Program-made: the position numbers and the translations under genes | DNA from: Sulfurimonas sp. | Lineage (GTDB): Bacteria; Campylobacterota; Campylobacteria; Campylobacterales; Sulfurimonadaceae | Assembly: GCF_023229025.1 (NCBI RefSeq) | Contig: NZ_JALOAA010000008.1 | Location: forward strand, 1-63,750 | Direction: 5' to 3' | Length of the DNA: 63,750 bases | Notes under the pieces: generated by a model | Database searches by the model: none | The model's input: the letters and a program-made list of their open reading frames with translations, nothing else | Told to the model about the DNA's origin: nothing | In this document: piece by piece, positions 9,088 through 17,438 of the stretch | How positions within the stretch are numbered: position 1 is the stretch's first letter | How the letters are laid out: each line of letters opens with the position of its first letter

Positions 9088-10632
9088 TTAGTAAGGCCGT
9101 CGCGTTAAAATGCGACTATCTACATATCCACGCCCTACGGTAAAGTTGTATAAAACCTGATAACGACTACTCTTTAGACCTAGCAGCTCATGCATCTCAT
9201 CATCTAAAAAACATCCAATCCCAGTCCCTGACAATCCCATTGAAGTAGCTTCTAGATATAGCTGTTGACCTATAGCTCCACACTCCCAGTAGAGCTCTTT
9301 ATATCTATGTGCCCCGTAAGTTTGAAGTTCGTTTGTAAAGTTACATAACATTGAGAGGCTAAAAGCACCATCACTTGCAATATTTTGAGAGCAACTGATT
9401 GCTTTTGAGATAGCGGTAAAATCTCCCGATTCAAGCAGATATAGATGCTCAAACTCTAGAGCACCCCAGCTAAACTTCACATCCAACTCTTTTTCTAAAT
9501 CCTCTTTAGCTTTAGGATTTCTTATAAGTATATATAAACCGCTCTTATAATTCTCAACTCTATGCACAAAAATAGCCAAATGAGCTGAGTTTTCTTTTGC
9601 ATCTTGTGAGTTAAGTACAGAGTTTAGTAAAGTGTGAAACTGCTCTTTTGTAATGCTAGATTTGTCCATTACATGTACACTTCTTCTATTTAGTACTACA
9701 TCCTTTGACTCTTTACTTGGAGCTCTTGTGACTTGGCTCTTTAGAGTTTTGGGTTGGGGTATTTGAGGCTCTGATGTTGCTTCTTCTATGGCTGGGATTA
9801 TATCCCACTTTTGCATAGAAGGGCTTAGTCTATTTGCAATGCCTTCAAATTTTAGAGGAATACTCTCTACTAGCGTATCTACTGATAGATTTGAGTCCAC
9901 ATCTTCGGGAGAGATAACAAAAAGCATATCCGGAGTCTCATCTTCAAAAAATCTACTCTTTTGCAAGAGCCCTAAAAGAGTAGAAATATCAGCATCGCTT
10001 ACGTTATCTAGCCTTGTAACTCTCCACCCAAGCATCTTTGCAGAAATTACAAAAGCCTGCCACGCATGCCCCACATCTAGTTGAGTGTAACGAAATGCGC
10101 GTTCACCGTATTTCCAGACTTCACGCCATGAGATGCTAGATAGTCCTACTATAAAACTCCAAGCAGGCAGTTCTTTCCAAAAGTTTGTATCAAAACTTGC
10201 AAGCATCTCTAGTGCATGCTCTTTTGGGTTGTAGTGAAAGACAGTGCTTTTATTGTCTTGCTCACTCATAAGAGGAGGAAGCATTAGATAAGCTTCAGTT
10301 GGATGCAGATTTCCACTAGAAGCGTTGCATCTGACAGCCCACGAACTGCCACCTGATTCCTTGTAAGCAGCAATTGCCATAGAAAACTGCAGAAGCTGAG
10401 ATATCGACTCTTTTAGAAGTGGAGCTGATGGCAGGTCACAGTCAAGTAGATGGTAGGGTGGAGTAGAGTTTTGTAATGCTAAAGGAAGCTTTAAAACTCT
10501 TGCACCACTGTATGTTCTAAAAGGATCCGGTTGAGTAGCCCAATCCATAAAGCCAAGTGAACGGGCATATCTAAGTTTGGAGTGTTTTGTTCTCTCGTGG
10601 TAATTATAAACTATCCGCAGTGATTTATTCAT
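9088..10632 (-). CDS. SagB/ThcOx-type oxidoreductase with two nitroreductase-like domains
   Basis: 514 residues. The pattern matches SagB family FMN dehydrogenases, with a duplicated nitroreductase fold: the N-terminal half has SSGNLHPTEAYLMLPP, the family's FMN-site Asn-Leu-His-Pro-Thr-Glu, and the C-terminal half has VLNRRSVHVMDKSSIT and the GLSGTGIGCFLDDEM segment. Known family members oxidise azoline rings in peptide natural products, but no cyclodehydratase or precursor-peptide gene is nearby, so that role should not be assumed. Cytoplasmic. 141 bases separate it from the OYE gene on the same strand; both may belong to flavin-dependent redox metabolism. Confidence 0.8.
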   Translation of the reverse strand: MNKSLRIVYNYHERTKHSKLRYARSLGFMDWATQPDPFRTYSGARVLKLPLALQNSTPPYHLLDCDLPSAPLLKESISQLLQFSMAIAAYKESGGSSWAVRCNASSGNLHPTEAYLMLPPLMSEQDNKSTVFHYNPKEHALEMLASFDTNFWKELPAWSFIVGLSSISWREVWKYGERAFRYTQLDVGHAWQAFVISAKMLGWRVTRLDNVSDADISTLLGLLQKSRFFEDETPDMLFVISPEDVDSNLSVDTLVESIPLKFEGIANRLSPSMQKWDIIPAIEEATSEPQIPQPKTLKSQVTRAPSKESKDVVLNRRSVHVMDKSSITKEQFHTLLNSVLNSQDAKENSAHLAIFVHRVENYKSGLYILIRNPKAKEDLEKELDVKFSWGALEFEHLYLLESGDFTAISKAISCSQNIASDGAFSLSMLCNFTNELQTYGAHRYKELYWECGAIGQQLYLEATSMGLSGTGIGCFLDDEMHELLGLKSSRYQVLYNFTVGRGYVDSRILTRRPY

Positions 10633-10720
10633 GCGAGTAGTGTAGTAAATTATCCTTAAATCGTACTAGAAAAAAAAGGTTATATTTTTTACATAGGTTT
10701 TTTTAATTGTGTAAGATATG

Positions 10721-12061
10721 TTACTCTAAGAAGTACTTTTTTATTAGATTGTCGAGCTCTTTTTTTAGCTCCTCTTTTTGTTTTAATCCGGTATCCAAAT
10801 ATAATTTATTGGAAATTTTAATGAAATGATTTAGCAACTCCCCATCAAAATGTTTATCATAACCATCTTTTAAAATCTCGATACTTTTTTCATAACTAAA
10901 TGGCTCTTTATAGGGTCTTTTTGAAGTTAGTGCATCAAATACATCTACAATAGCAAATATTCTCGCAGTTATCGGTATCTCCTTGCCTATTACCTTGTTT
11001 GGGTAACCGCTTCCGTCATATCTTTCATGATGATACAAAATCACATCTTTGGCATCTTCTAGCCAGCTGTTATGGTTGACAAGCTCAACTCCTTTAATTA
11101 CATGACTTCTCATAATTTCAAACTCTTTCTCATTTAAGCTTCCATTTTTAAGAAGAATGTTGTCCGATATCCCTATCTTTCCAACATCATGTAAAAAAGC
11201 TCCTTTTATCAATACTTTAATGCTCTCATGCTCTAAATTTAGGCTCTGTGCAAATTTAATCGCATAGAGGGTTACTCTGTAGTTATGCTCATTTGTATCA
11301 CTATCTCTAAGTGCAATTGCATCTCCAAGTGTTGTAATCATCATAATATTACTAGACAATAGCTCTAGTCTATGGGCATTTAGCTTTTTATATGCAAAGT
11401 ATATTAGAGGAAAGATCAAAAGAGAAAAGATTATAATAGTTAAAATCACAGTAGTTACAGTAGCAAAGACACCCCGTTTAAATCTATTAACAACTATAGG
11501 CTCAACATATGATATACCTTCAAAATATCCAAGAAGTTTTTCTGATTTGTATATAGGGTAAAAAATCTGTATAAAAATATGCTCGTTTGAGACTTCAAAA
11601 AAATCATAGCTCATTTTCTTGGATGTTGGGAACTCATGCTTAATAAAGTTGTAATACTCCTGTATGAGTTTTAGCTTATCGGCAAATCTCTCTCCCGGAG
11701 AGCTAAAAGCAAAAACACCCTCTTTACTGCTATCATATATCTCTATTGTGATAAATCCAAGCTCCTTCATCAAAGATTTTACATCTTCTCTAAGTATATT
11801 CATATCTGAGAGTTTTAGATTTTGGTTATATTTGTCTAGTTTAGAATCCACATTTGTTTTAATCTCGTCTGCTAGCGATTTATAAAAGCTATATTGCTGA
11901 AAATTTACTATAAATATAGTACTTATTATGCTGATAAATATGATGGAGAAGAGAGCCCTTTTAAAAAAGGAGCTGACAATATTATTGCTATTTATATCCA
12001 TAATAGATTTTAGCTTTTTTATTGTTGTATAAATTATAGATTTTTTTTGAGAGTTACTCAT
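10721..12061 (-). CDS. membrane-anchored HD-GYP c-di-GMP phosphodiesterase
   Basis: 446 residues. TM segments at about 33-52 and 197-222 flank a ~145-residue periplasmic sensor region of PAS/Cache-like size. The cytoplasmic C-terminal domain has the complete HD-GYP set: NEHNYRV, HDVGKIGI, HHERYDGSGYP (GYP intact) and DVFDALTSKRPYK. It should hydrolyse c-di-GMP in response to an external signal. Its ATG lies inside the 3' end of the upstream HD-GYP gene (8-base overlap), so the two phosphodiesterases are translated from one message. Confidence 0.9.
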   Translation of the reverse strand: MSNSQKKSIIYTTIKKLKSIMDINSNNIVSSFFKRALFSIIFISIISTIFIVNFQQYSFYKSLADEIKTNVDSKLDKYNQNLKLSDMNILREDVKSLMKELGFITIEIYDSSKEGVFAFSSPGERFADKLKLIQEYYNFIKHEFPTSKKMSYDFFEVSNEHIFIQIFYPIYKSEKLLGYFEGISYVEPIVVNRFKRGVFATVTTVILTIIIFSLLIFPLIYFAYKKLNAHRLELLSSNIMMITTLGDAIALRDSDTNEHNYRVTLYAIKFAQSLNLEHESIKVLIKGAFLHDVGKIGISDNILLKNGSLNEKEFEIMRSHVIKGVELVNHNSWLEDAKDVILYHHERYDGSGYPNKVIGKEIPITARIFAIVDVFDALTSKRPYKEPFSYEKSIEILKDGYDKHFDGELLNHFIKISNKLYLDTGLKQKEELKKELDNLIKKYFLE

Positions 12062-13052
12062 GAAGCATCTTTATAAAAGTATCAACGATTTTCATATCTA
12101 AATGTTTATGCATATGTGTCTTCATTAGGTAGATTGCATCATAAGAGCATAGAGCTTTTTTATAAGAGCGTTGTGTGGTTAGTGCGTCAAATATGTCGCA
12201 TACTCCTATAATACGTGGAAAAAGTGTTATCTCTTTACCCTTAAGCCCATCGGGATAACCCATGCCGTCAAGTTTTTCATGGTGATGGCGAATACCGTCT
12301 AATATATTTTTATCTTTAATACCGATATTAATTGCGGTTTCATAGCCAAGCGAGGGGTGTTTTTTCATGCGGTCAAACTCAGAATGGTTAAGGAGCCCAA
12401 TTTTGTTTAGTATACTGAGATCTACACTACTTTTGCCAAGATCATGAAGCAGTGCGGAACGTCCAAGAGCACTTAGTTTTGTCTCATTCATGCCAAGCTC
12501 AGAGCCGAGGCAAAGAGCGTATATACTGACATTAAGTGAGTGAGTATGAGTGTAGTAGTCATGCTCGATTATTTTTATAAATGATTTTATAGCGCTCTCA
12601 TCATAGATAATAGTTTGTAAAATAGGCTCGACAATATTCTTTGAGCGTTGTACATTCTCCAGAGCATTTGGATTTTCATAGAGAGAGCTTGTAAGTTCTG
12701 AAGCGGAGGTGTAGATAATATCTGCTTTTTCTTTTAGAGAGAGTTGTTCGTTCTCAACTGTATCTTGAAGCTTTTTTTCTATAAAACATTCATACTCGCT
12801 CTTTTGCTTTTTGTCAATATATAGCCTCTCAATCTCCATTAGGCTCTTTTTATGCTCCTCATCAATAACGCTATTGCTTTGAAGGTAGAGTGACATATGT
12901 GCTAGAAAGTCATTAACATAGAGATTAAACTGTAGTTTGTCTCCTATATCTATAAGGCTTTTATCTATTGTCATGTAGGAGGTGCGCATGTCGTTTTGCA
13001 CATTAACATAGTTTGATTTTAAAGTAGTCTGAATTATTTTTTTATACTTCAT
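12054..13052 (-). CDS. soluble HD-GYP domain phosphodiesterase
   Basis: 332 residues, no membrane segment. Residues ~1-130 form an N-terminal region of the kind often labelled DUF3391-like (sequence support is weak), and the rest is an HD-GYP domain: YYTHTHSLNVS, LLHDLGKSSVD, HHEKLDGMGYPDGLKG and DIFDALTTQRSYK. All catalytic and GYP residues are present. First gene of a two-gene unit with the membrane HD-GYP protein. The 85 bases upstream hold its AT-rich promoter and the end of modC; no clear terminator was seen between them. Confidence 0.88.
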   Translation of the reverse strand: MKYKKIIQTTLKSNYVNVQNDMRTSYMTIDKSLIDIGDKLQFNLYVNDFLAHMSLYLQSNSVIDEEHKKSLMEIERLYIDKKQKSEYECFIEKKLQDTVENEQLSLKEKADIIYTSASELTSSLYENPNALENVQRSKNIVEPILQTIIYDESAIKSFIKIIEHDYYTHTHSLNVSIYALCLGSELGMNETKLSALGRSALLHDLGKSSVDLSILNKIGLLNHSEFDRMKKHPSLGYETAINIGIKDKNILDGIRHHHEKLDGMGYPDGLKGKEITLFPRIIGVCDIFDALTTQRSYKKALCSYDAIYLMKTHMHKHLDMKIVDTFIKMLHE

Positions 13053-13137
13053 GGCCTTACCAGTTTATTTTATATATAGAAGGATAAATTCTATATTAAT
13101 TATGCTTAAGTTACATATAGAGTGTAAAAGCCTTGCG

Positions 13138-13995
13138 TCACTCACTAATTGTTGGACTAAAAGCCTTTGTACTCACACGAACAATCTGCCCAATAGAGAG
13201 TCTCTTAATCTCCTCTTGGCTTACAACAACTTCTACTATCTGTTGAGCAATAGCGATAACGGCTACATGAATAACATCAACTTTGATGATATCAAGAAGC
13301 TCCCCTTCAAAAGAGAACTTTGCAGAACCGCTAGTCTGAAGCAGTATCTCTTTTGGGGTACCCTCATTTATGACTTGCCCGAGATTAAGAACTACCGCGC
13401 GATTTGCTAAGCGATATATTTCGCTGGGATCATGGCTTACCATAATAGTGGTAGTAGCAAACTCTTTGTGTAAAGAGAGTATCTCATTTTGTAGTTTTGT
13501 TCTCATGCTTGGATCAAGGGCAGAGAGAGGCTCATCCATCAGTAGAAGTTTTGGAGAGTTCATCATAGCTCTGCATAAACTCACTCTCTGTTTTTGCCCG
13601 CCGCTTAGAGTGCTTGTATGGCGATTTTTAAGTAGAGCTAAGCCCGTAATCTCTAAAAGATGTGATGCCAACTCTCTATCTTTTTTAACAAATAAAAGAT
13701 TATCTTCAACGCTCATGTTTGAAAAGAGTGCATAATCTTGAAATACGAAACCTATTTTTCTTTTTTGCGGAGCTAAATAAATTCTCTTATTGCTATCTTG
13801 CCAAATCTCATCTCCTACTTCTATAACTCCTCTTGACTCTTCAAGACCGGCTAGGATTCTAAGAAGTGTTGTTTTTCCGCTTCCGCTTTGTCCCGTAAGT
13901 GCTACAAAATCGTTTTGCACTATACTTAAATCTACCTTTAAATCCATCTCCCCACTGCTTCCATGAAGAGTTTTTTGTATGTTAATATTTATCAC
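13138..13995 (-). CDS. modC: molybdate ABC transporter ATP-binding protein ModC
   Basis: 285 residues. ABC ATPase with Walker A GQSGSGKTT, signature LSGGQKQRVSL, Walker B LLLMDEP and the switch His in MVSHDPSE. A short C-terminal Mop/TOBE-type tail (about 220-285) fits ModC rather than a generic ATPase, though ModC is usually ~350 residues, so only one Mop repeat fits here. The second may be supplied by the separate di-Mop protein of the operon. GTG start; GTGA overlaps the modB stop by four bases. Energises high-affinity molybdate uptake with ModB in the inner membrane. Confidence 0.93.
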   Translation of the reverse strand: MININIQKTLHGSSGEMDLKVDLSIVQNDFVALTGQSGSGKTTLLRILAGLEESRGVIEVGDEIWQDSNKRIYLAPQKRKIGFVFQDYALFSNMSVEDNLLFVKKDRELASHLLEITGLALLKNRHTSTLSGGQKQRVSLCRAMMNSPKLLLMDEPLSALDPSMRTKLQNEILSLHKEFATTTIMVSHDPSEIYRLANRAVVLNLGQVINEGTPKEILLQTSGSAKFSFEGELLDIIKVDVIHVAVIAIAQQIVEVVVSQEEIKRLSIGQIVRVSTKAFSPTISE

Positions 13996-14684
13996 GCTTG
14001 CCCAATCCTTTTCATCTTGCCGTTAAAGATATAGACACTAATTAGCACCAAAAAACTGATTATGAGCATAATAACACTATAAACATGTGCCGCTTCATAA
14101 TCCATAACTTCTACCATCTCATAAATAGCTACCGAAGCTACCTTGGTCTCCCCTGGGATACTCCCCCCTACCATTAAAATTACTCCAAACTCTCCGACAG
14201 TATGAGCAAATGTTACGATAATAGCAGTCATCAAAGCAGGTTTCATGTTAGGTAAGGCTACTTTTATAACAGTTTCAAATTTGCTTTTTCCCGCTAAGTA
14301 ACTAGCCTCTAAAATATTTTTATTTAAACTCTCAAAGCCACCTTGTAGAGGTTGCATCATGAATGGAAGAGAGTAAAAACAGCTAGCTATTACAAGTCCG
14401 GTAAAGTTAAAAATCAGCTTTATTCCAAAATACTCATCAAAAAAGAGTCCAATCGGTGAGTTATGTGAAAGAGTTATTAGGAGATAAAACCCAATTACAG
14501 AGGGAGGAAGCACTAAAGGAAGGGCTGTAATAGCCTCCCAAATAGGCTTAGACCTTGATTTTGTTTGTGAAAGATACCATGCAGAAGGTACACTTAGGAT
14601 AAAAAGGATAAGTGTCGTTACCCCTGCTAATTTAAAAGAGAGCAAAAAGGGTTCAAACTCTATTTGACTAAGAATCTCTAACAT
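13992..14684 (-). CDS. modB: molybdate ABC transporter permease ModB
   Basis: 230 residues, about five to six membrane helices. The EFGVILMVGGSIPGETKVAS segment is the typical ModB coupling loop (EAA-type motif), and LPLVLPPSVIGFYLL is also family-typical. Inner-membrane channel for molybdate. Overlaps the di-Mop gene upstream by seven bases and modC downstream by four, so translation is coupled along the operon. Confidence 0.94.
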   Translation of the reverse strand: MLEILSQIEFEPFLLSFKLAGVTTLILFILSVPSAWYLSQTKSRSKPIWEAITALPLVLPPSVIGFYLLITLSHNSPIGLFFDEYFGIKLIFNFTGLVIASCFYSLPFMMQPLQGGFESLNKNILEASYLAGKSKFETVIKVALPNMKPALMTAIIVTFAHTVGEFGVILMVGGSIPGETKVASVAIYEMVEVMDYEAAHVYSVIMLIISFLVLISVYIFNGKMKRIGQA

Positions 14685-15082
14685 GACAAAACCTCTTTTA
14701 TAAAAATTTCATTTGCTTTTATAAGCACTAACACCTGCTCACCTACTTGTAAATTCATTCTATTTGATGACTCTTTTGTGATAATAGACTCTATGACGCT
14801 GCCACTATCTAACTTTAAGCTTAAACTGCTTAAAAGTACGCCGTTTTCAAGCTTGACAATAGTGGCTTGCAGTTGATTGCTATAGCTAAGTTCCCCTTGC
14901 AGATTTTTAGCAATAGCTACATGTGTAGGTTTCATAGAGAGTTTTACTTTGAGACCTTTTTGTATCGTTTTTTCAAGCTCTAAACTCATCATGCTCAAAA
15001 CTTGACCCTCACAATCAAACTTTACTATATGCAAGCTATCATGCTTTTGCACATCTTTTACTATTGCTGTTAATCCACTCAT
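14678..15082 (-). CDS. di-Mop (TOBE) molybdate-binding protein
   Basis: 134 residues with two Mop repeats of ~65 residues: the first has the family-typical GLKVKLSMKPTHVAIAK, the second LQVGEQVLVLIKANEIFI. No signal peptide. Proteins of this kind (molbindins) bind molybdate or tungstate between subunits and may buffer the cytoplasmic pool. Its place between modA and modB, with ATGA overlap to modA, is unusual compared with E. coli modABC. It may compensate for the short Mop tail of ModC; that is inference. Confidence 0.85.
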   Translation of the reverse strand: MSGLTAIVKDVQKHDSLHIVKFDCEGQVLSMMSLELEKTIQKGLKVKLSMKPTHVAIAKNLQGELSYSNQLQATIVKLENGVLLSSLSLKLDSGSVIESIITKESSNRMNLQVGEQVLVLIKANEIFIKEVLSC

Positions 15083-15822
15083 GGCACTAAATATCCAAAA
15101 TCTTTTAAAATCTTTTTTGCTCTATCACTTAGCATAAAATCATAAAAAGCTCTGACCTCTTCATTTTCGCCACCCTTTAGAATGACTATACCTTGATTTA
15201 TAGGAGTGTAGAGTTCTGAATCTACATCTACCCAGTTTATACCCTCTTTGAAGTGTAACATCTTTGGACTGTATAGAGATGACTTAGCTATAAAACCTAT
15301 ATCGGCTGCCGTTATAGCAAAGGAGACTGTTTGAGAGATAGACTCTGCGTAGATAAGTTTTGATTTTATATCTTCATAAACACCGCTGTTTTTCATAGCT
15401 TCAACTGCCGCTTTTCCGTATGGAGCTGTTTTTGGATTGGCAATAGCTATTTTTCCGATTGCTTTATCTTTTAGCAGCTCCATAGATTTTGAAAAATCTT
15501 TTTGACTACTGCTTAGATATGCCAAACTTCCCTGCGCATATACAATCGGTTTTGTTATAGCAATTTCATCACTATAAAGAGATTCAGGAAACATCATATT
15601 AGCCGACATAAAAAGTTCATAAGGTGCTCCATGCTTTATCTGCGCCGTTAATTTTCCGCTGCTTCCTAGCGTAACTTTTACGTCTGTGTCCGGATTTGTT
15701 TTGCTGAACTCATCTAAAAGAACTTCCATAGCATAGCTCACATTTGCAGCTACGGCTATATTGATTGTCTGTGCAAAAAGAGTAGAGCCAAAGAGCATAA
15801 ACACTAAAATTAATTTTTTCAT
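15079..15822 (-). CDS. modA: molybdate-binding periplasmic protein ModA
   Basis: 247 residues with a Sec signal peptide ending at LFA-Q (residue ~17). INIAVAANVSYAMEVL and TLGSSGKLTAQIKHGAPYELFMSAN are ModA hallmarks that supply the Ser/Ala backbone ligands for the oxyanion. Captures molybdate (probably also tungstate) in the periplasm and hands it to ModBC. Nine bases separate it from the porin upstream, so it is the second gene of that message. Confidence 0.94.
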   Translation of the reverse strand: MKKLILVFMLFGSTLFAQTINIAVAANVSYAMEVLLDEFSKTNPDTDVKVTLGSSGKLTAQIKHGAPYELFMSANMMFPESLYSDEIAITKPIVYAQGSLAYLSSSQKDFSKSMELLKDKAIGKIAIANPKTAPYGKAAVEAMKNSGVYEDIKSKLIYAESISQTVSFAITAADIGFIAKSSLYSPKMLHFKEGINWVDVDSELYTPINQGIVILKGGENEEVRAFYDFMLSDRAKKILKDFGYLVP

Positions 15823-15831
15823 CTTTAATCC

Positions 15832-17304
15832 TTAAAATAGATAGTTAAACTCTAAACGAGCATCCAACGAGTCTGCATCTGCTTTTTTTGTATCTGTATA
15901 ACCTAGTCTCAAGCGCCACTGTAAGTCAACAAAAGAGGGAATGTTTTGAATAAATCCTATGTAGTAGTAGTTTTCATCATATTGACCTTTGTTCTCATCT
16001 GCATCGGTATGCAAGACAGAAGCTTGGATTAATAGATCTCTATAGACTCCCGTGTTATTTGCATTTACTTGTAGTTCTGCACGATAGCTTTTTGTATTAG
16101 CTTTCCAGTTATAACGAGCCATTGAACGAGTATATCCTGCGGTTGGAAAGCCTCTCCAAGGTGTTACAAGATCTGCTTCATCAAATATTTCAGAATAGGC
16201 TAGATTAAGTTTATAAATATCATAAGTTCCAACTAAGCGAGCTGCTATCATCTGAGAATCAAGAGAAGATGCATCTTTGTAGCCACCACTTGATCCGCTT
16301 ACACCTGCCAAGCTTCCATCAAGGTTTGCCCCGCCAATTTTTCCACCACCGTTATCAAACTGTTTTATATATCTTATACCAGGCGTAATAGTAAAATCAT
16401 CTATTTTAGTTTTGTAGTTGGCTTCAACCATAACTTCTGATAATAGCTCAGGCACCCAGTAAAATGATGTATCAAGATTGAGATTTTTTATACCTCTATT
16501 TTTAATATCTCCGGTAATAAGCGGCGCATCAGTACTTACTCCTGCAGCACTTAGGTTTGTATATGAGAGCCCTTTATGCATGGCAGAGTCGTCATTTCCA
16601 TTCCAAGTCGAATAATTGGCTGTATCTGAATCATCATAAGCCAAGACAGAGTGTGATGAGGTGTGGTCTCTTAGCTTCTGTTCTGCTAAGTAAGCGATTT
16701 TTACACTAGTTTTTGGCAGAAGTTTATTTTCAACTACAGCACCGTCAAAAGTGTTGGGAATCATCTTTGTGTCGTTTGATTTTGTATAAAAGGTCTCTAC
16801 AAGCTGACGACCTAGATGAACTTCGGTTTTTGGCAAACCTTTGTAGCTTATGAAAGCTTCTCCTAAGACAGCCATTGATTTATCACCGCTAGAAGAGTAA
16901 TCGTAGCGGCTTAAAAGATCTTTTGCGGGTTTTAATTTATCTACCGGATCATCTTCATTATCAAAAAAAGCTTTTGAGTAGTACAATCCCACACTAAAAT
17001 CAAAGTTATTAAATGTTGCACTTTTATATACTAAAGAGCCACCAATACCGCTTACGATATGTGAATTTTGTGAAGCAGTCTCCCTCTCCCAATCATAAAG
17101 AAAGGTATTTGAGCGAAGACGCCCGTAAAAAACTCCCTCTTGAAACATATCAGTTAAACTATTGACTGATTTTGGAAGTTCATTGTGCTTAATTTGATAA
17201 TTTGCCTTTAATGTCTGCTTTGGTAGAACTTCATCTGCACACATTGTGGATGTTGTAAGTAGTGTAAACATTGCAATAGTGCTTAATTTTGGGTTAATTT
17301 TCAT
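15832..17304 (-). CDS. outer-membrane porin (OprD/Campylobacterota major porin type) heading the mod operon
   Basis: 490 residues. A signal peptide (ending near CADE, residue ~24) is followed by alternating beta-strand sequence with many Tyr, Asp and Asn, ending in ...LEFNYLF, the C-terminal Phe expected of outer-membrane barrels. The order of features matches the OprD-like porin family common in Campylobacterota. The frame opens with TTG at 17307 but ATG at 17304 has AAGGA six bases upstream and is preferred. Only nine bases precede modA, so it is likely cotranscribed and may pass molybdate or other anions; specificity is inference. Confidence 0.82.
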   Translation of the reverse strand: MKINPKLSTIAMFTLLTTSTMCADEVLPKQTLKANYQIKHNELPKSVNSLTDMFQEGVFYGRLRSNTFLYDWERETASQNSHIVSGIGGSLVYKSATFNNFDFSVGLYYSKAFFDNEDDPVDKLKPAKDLLSRYDYSSSGDKSMAVLGEAFISYKGLPKTEVHLGRQLVETFYTKSNDTKMIPNTFDGAVVENKLLPKTSVKIAYLAEQKLRDHTSSHSVLAYDDSDTANYSTWNGNDDSAMHKGLSYTNLSAAGVSTDAPLITGDIKNRGIKNLNLDTSFYWVPELLSEVMVEANYKTKIDDFTITPGIRYIKQFDNGGGKIGGANLDGSLAGVSGSSGGYKDASSLDSQMIAARLVGTYDIYKLNLAYSEIFDEADLVTPWRGFPTAGYTRSMARYNWKANTKSYRAELQVNANNTGVYRDLLIQASVLHTDADENKGQYDENYYYIGFIQNIPSFVDLQWRLRLGYTDTKKADADSLDARLEFNYLF

Positions 17305-17332
17305 CAATCTTCCTTTAATGTTATTTTAATTT

Positions 17333-17338
17333 GTTATA
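17333..17338 (-). promoter_or_regulatory. -10 box for the porin-mod operon
   Basis: On the minus strand TATAAC lies 29 bases before the porin ATG (17304), giving a short leader with AAGGA. No good -35 element is seen 17 bases upstream, which would suit a promoter needing an activator or relief of repression. It overlaps the end of the candidate small ORF 17334-17402. Confidence 0.4.
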
Positions 17339-17402
17339 CTTTCACTGTTTTATTGCAAAACATTTCTCTTGCAGTTCGCGCTGCAAGACTTTTATATTCC
17401 AT
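17334..17402 (-). CDS. candidate 22-residue small ORF or leader peptide between modE and the porin
   Basis: A strong Shine-Dalgarno sequence, GGAGG (minus strand, 17414-17418), lies in an otherwise non-coding gap. Four bases after it an ATG (17409) opens a 5-codon ORF (MRDGI). Seven bases later a second ATG (17402) opens a 22-codon ORF, Met-Glu-Tyr-Lys...Val-Lys-Val, that ends over the porin -10 region. No homologue is recognised. It may be a leader peptide, a small protein downstream of modE, or the remnant of a longer gene. The GGAGG is the main evidence. Confidence 0.3.
   Translation of the reverse strand: MEYKSLAARTAREMFCNKTVKV
17368..17387. terminator. hairpin between modE and the porin, possible modE terminator
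   Basis: CTTGCAG (17368-17374) and CTGCAAG (17381-17387) form a perfect 7-bp stem with a 6-base loop, downstream of modE on the minus strand and about 30 bases ahead of the porin -10. The run after it on the minus strand (AGAAATGTTTT) is a poor U tract, so this may be an attenuator or regulatory stem rather than a terminator. It lies inside the candidate small ORF. Confidence 0.4.
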
Positions 17403-17438
17403 CTCTCATTTGACCTCCAATTTTTAATTTATTTAGTT

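Noticed and set aside
10650..10720. A/T-run repeats with AGGTT/AACCT after the HD-GYP gene as a possible terminator
   Set aside because: The arms are direct, not inverted, so no stem can form.
13051..13410. 119-codon plus-strand ORF over modC and the HD-GYP promoter
   Set aside because: Lies mostly antisense to modC; composition and lack of ribosome site indicate a shadow frame.
17310..17340. Second ModE site in the porin-mod promoter
   Set aside because: Only a shared AGTATA and TTAAAATA half-site pattern; no symmetrical partner visible, so not called.
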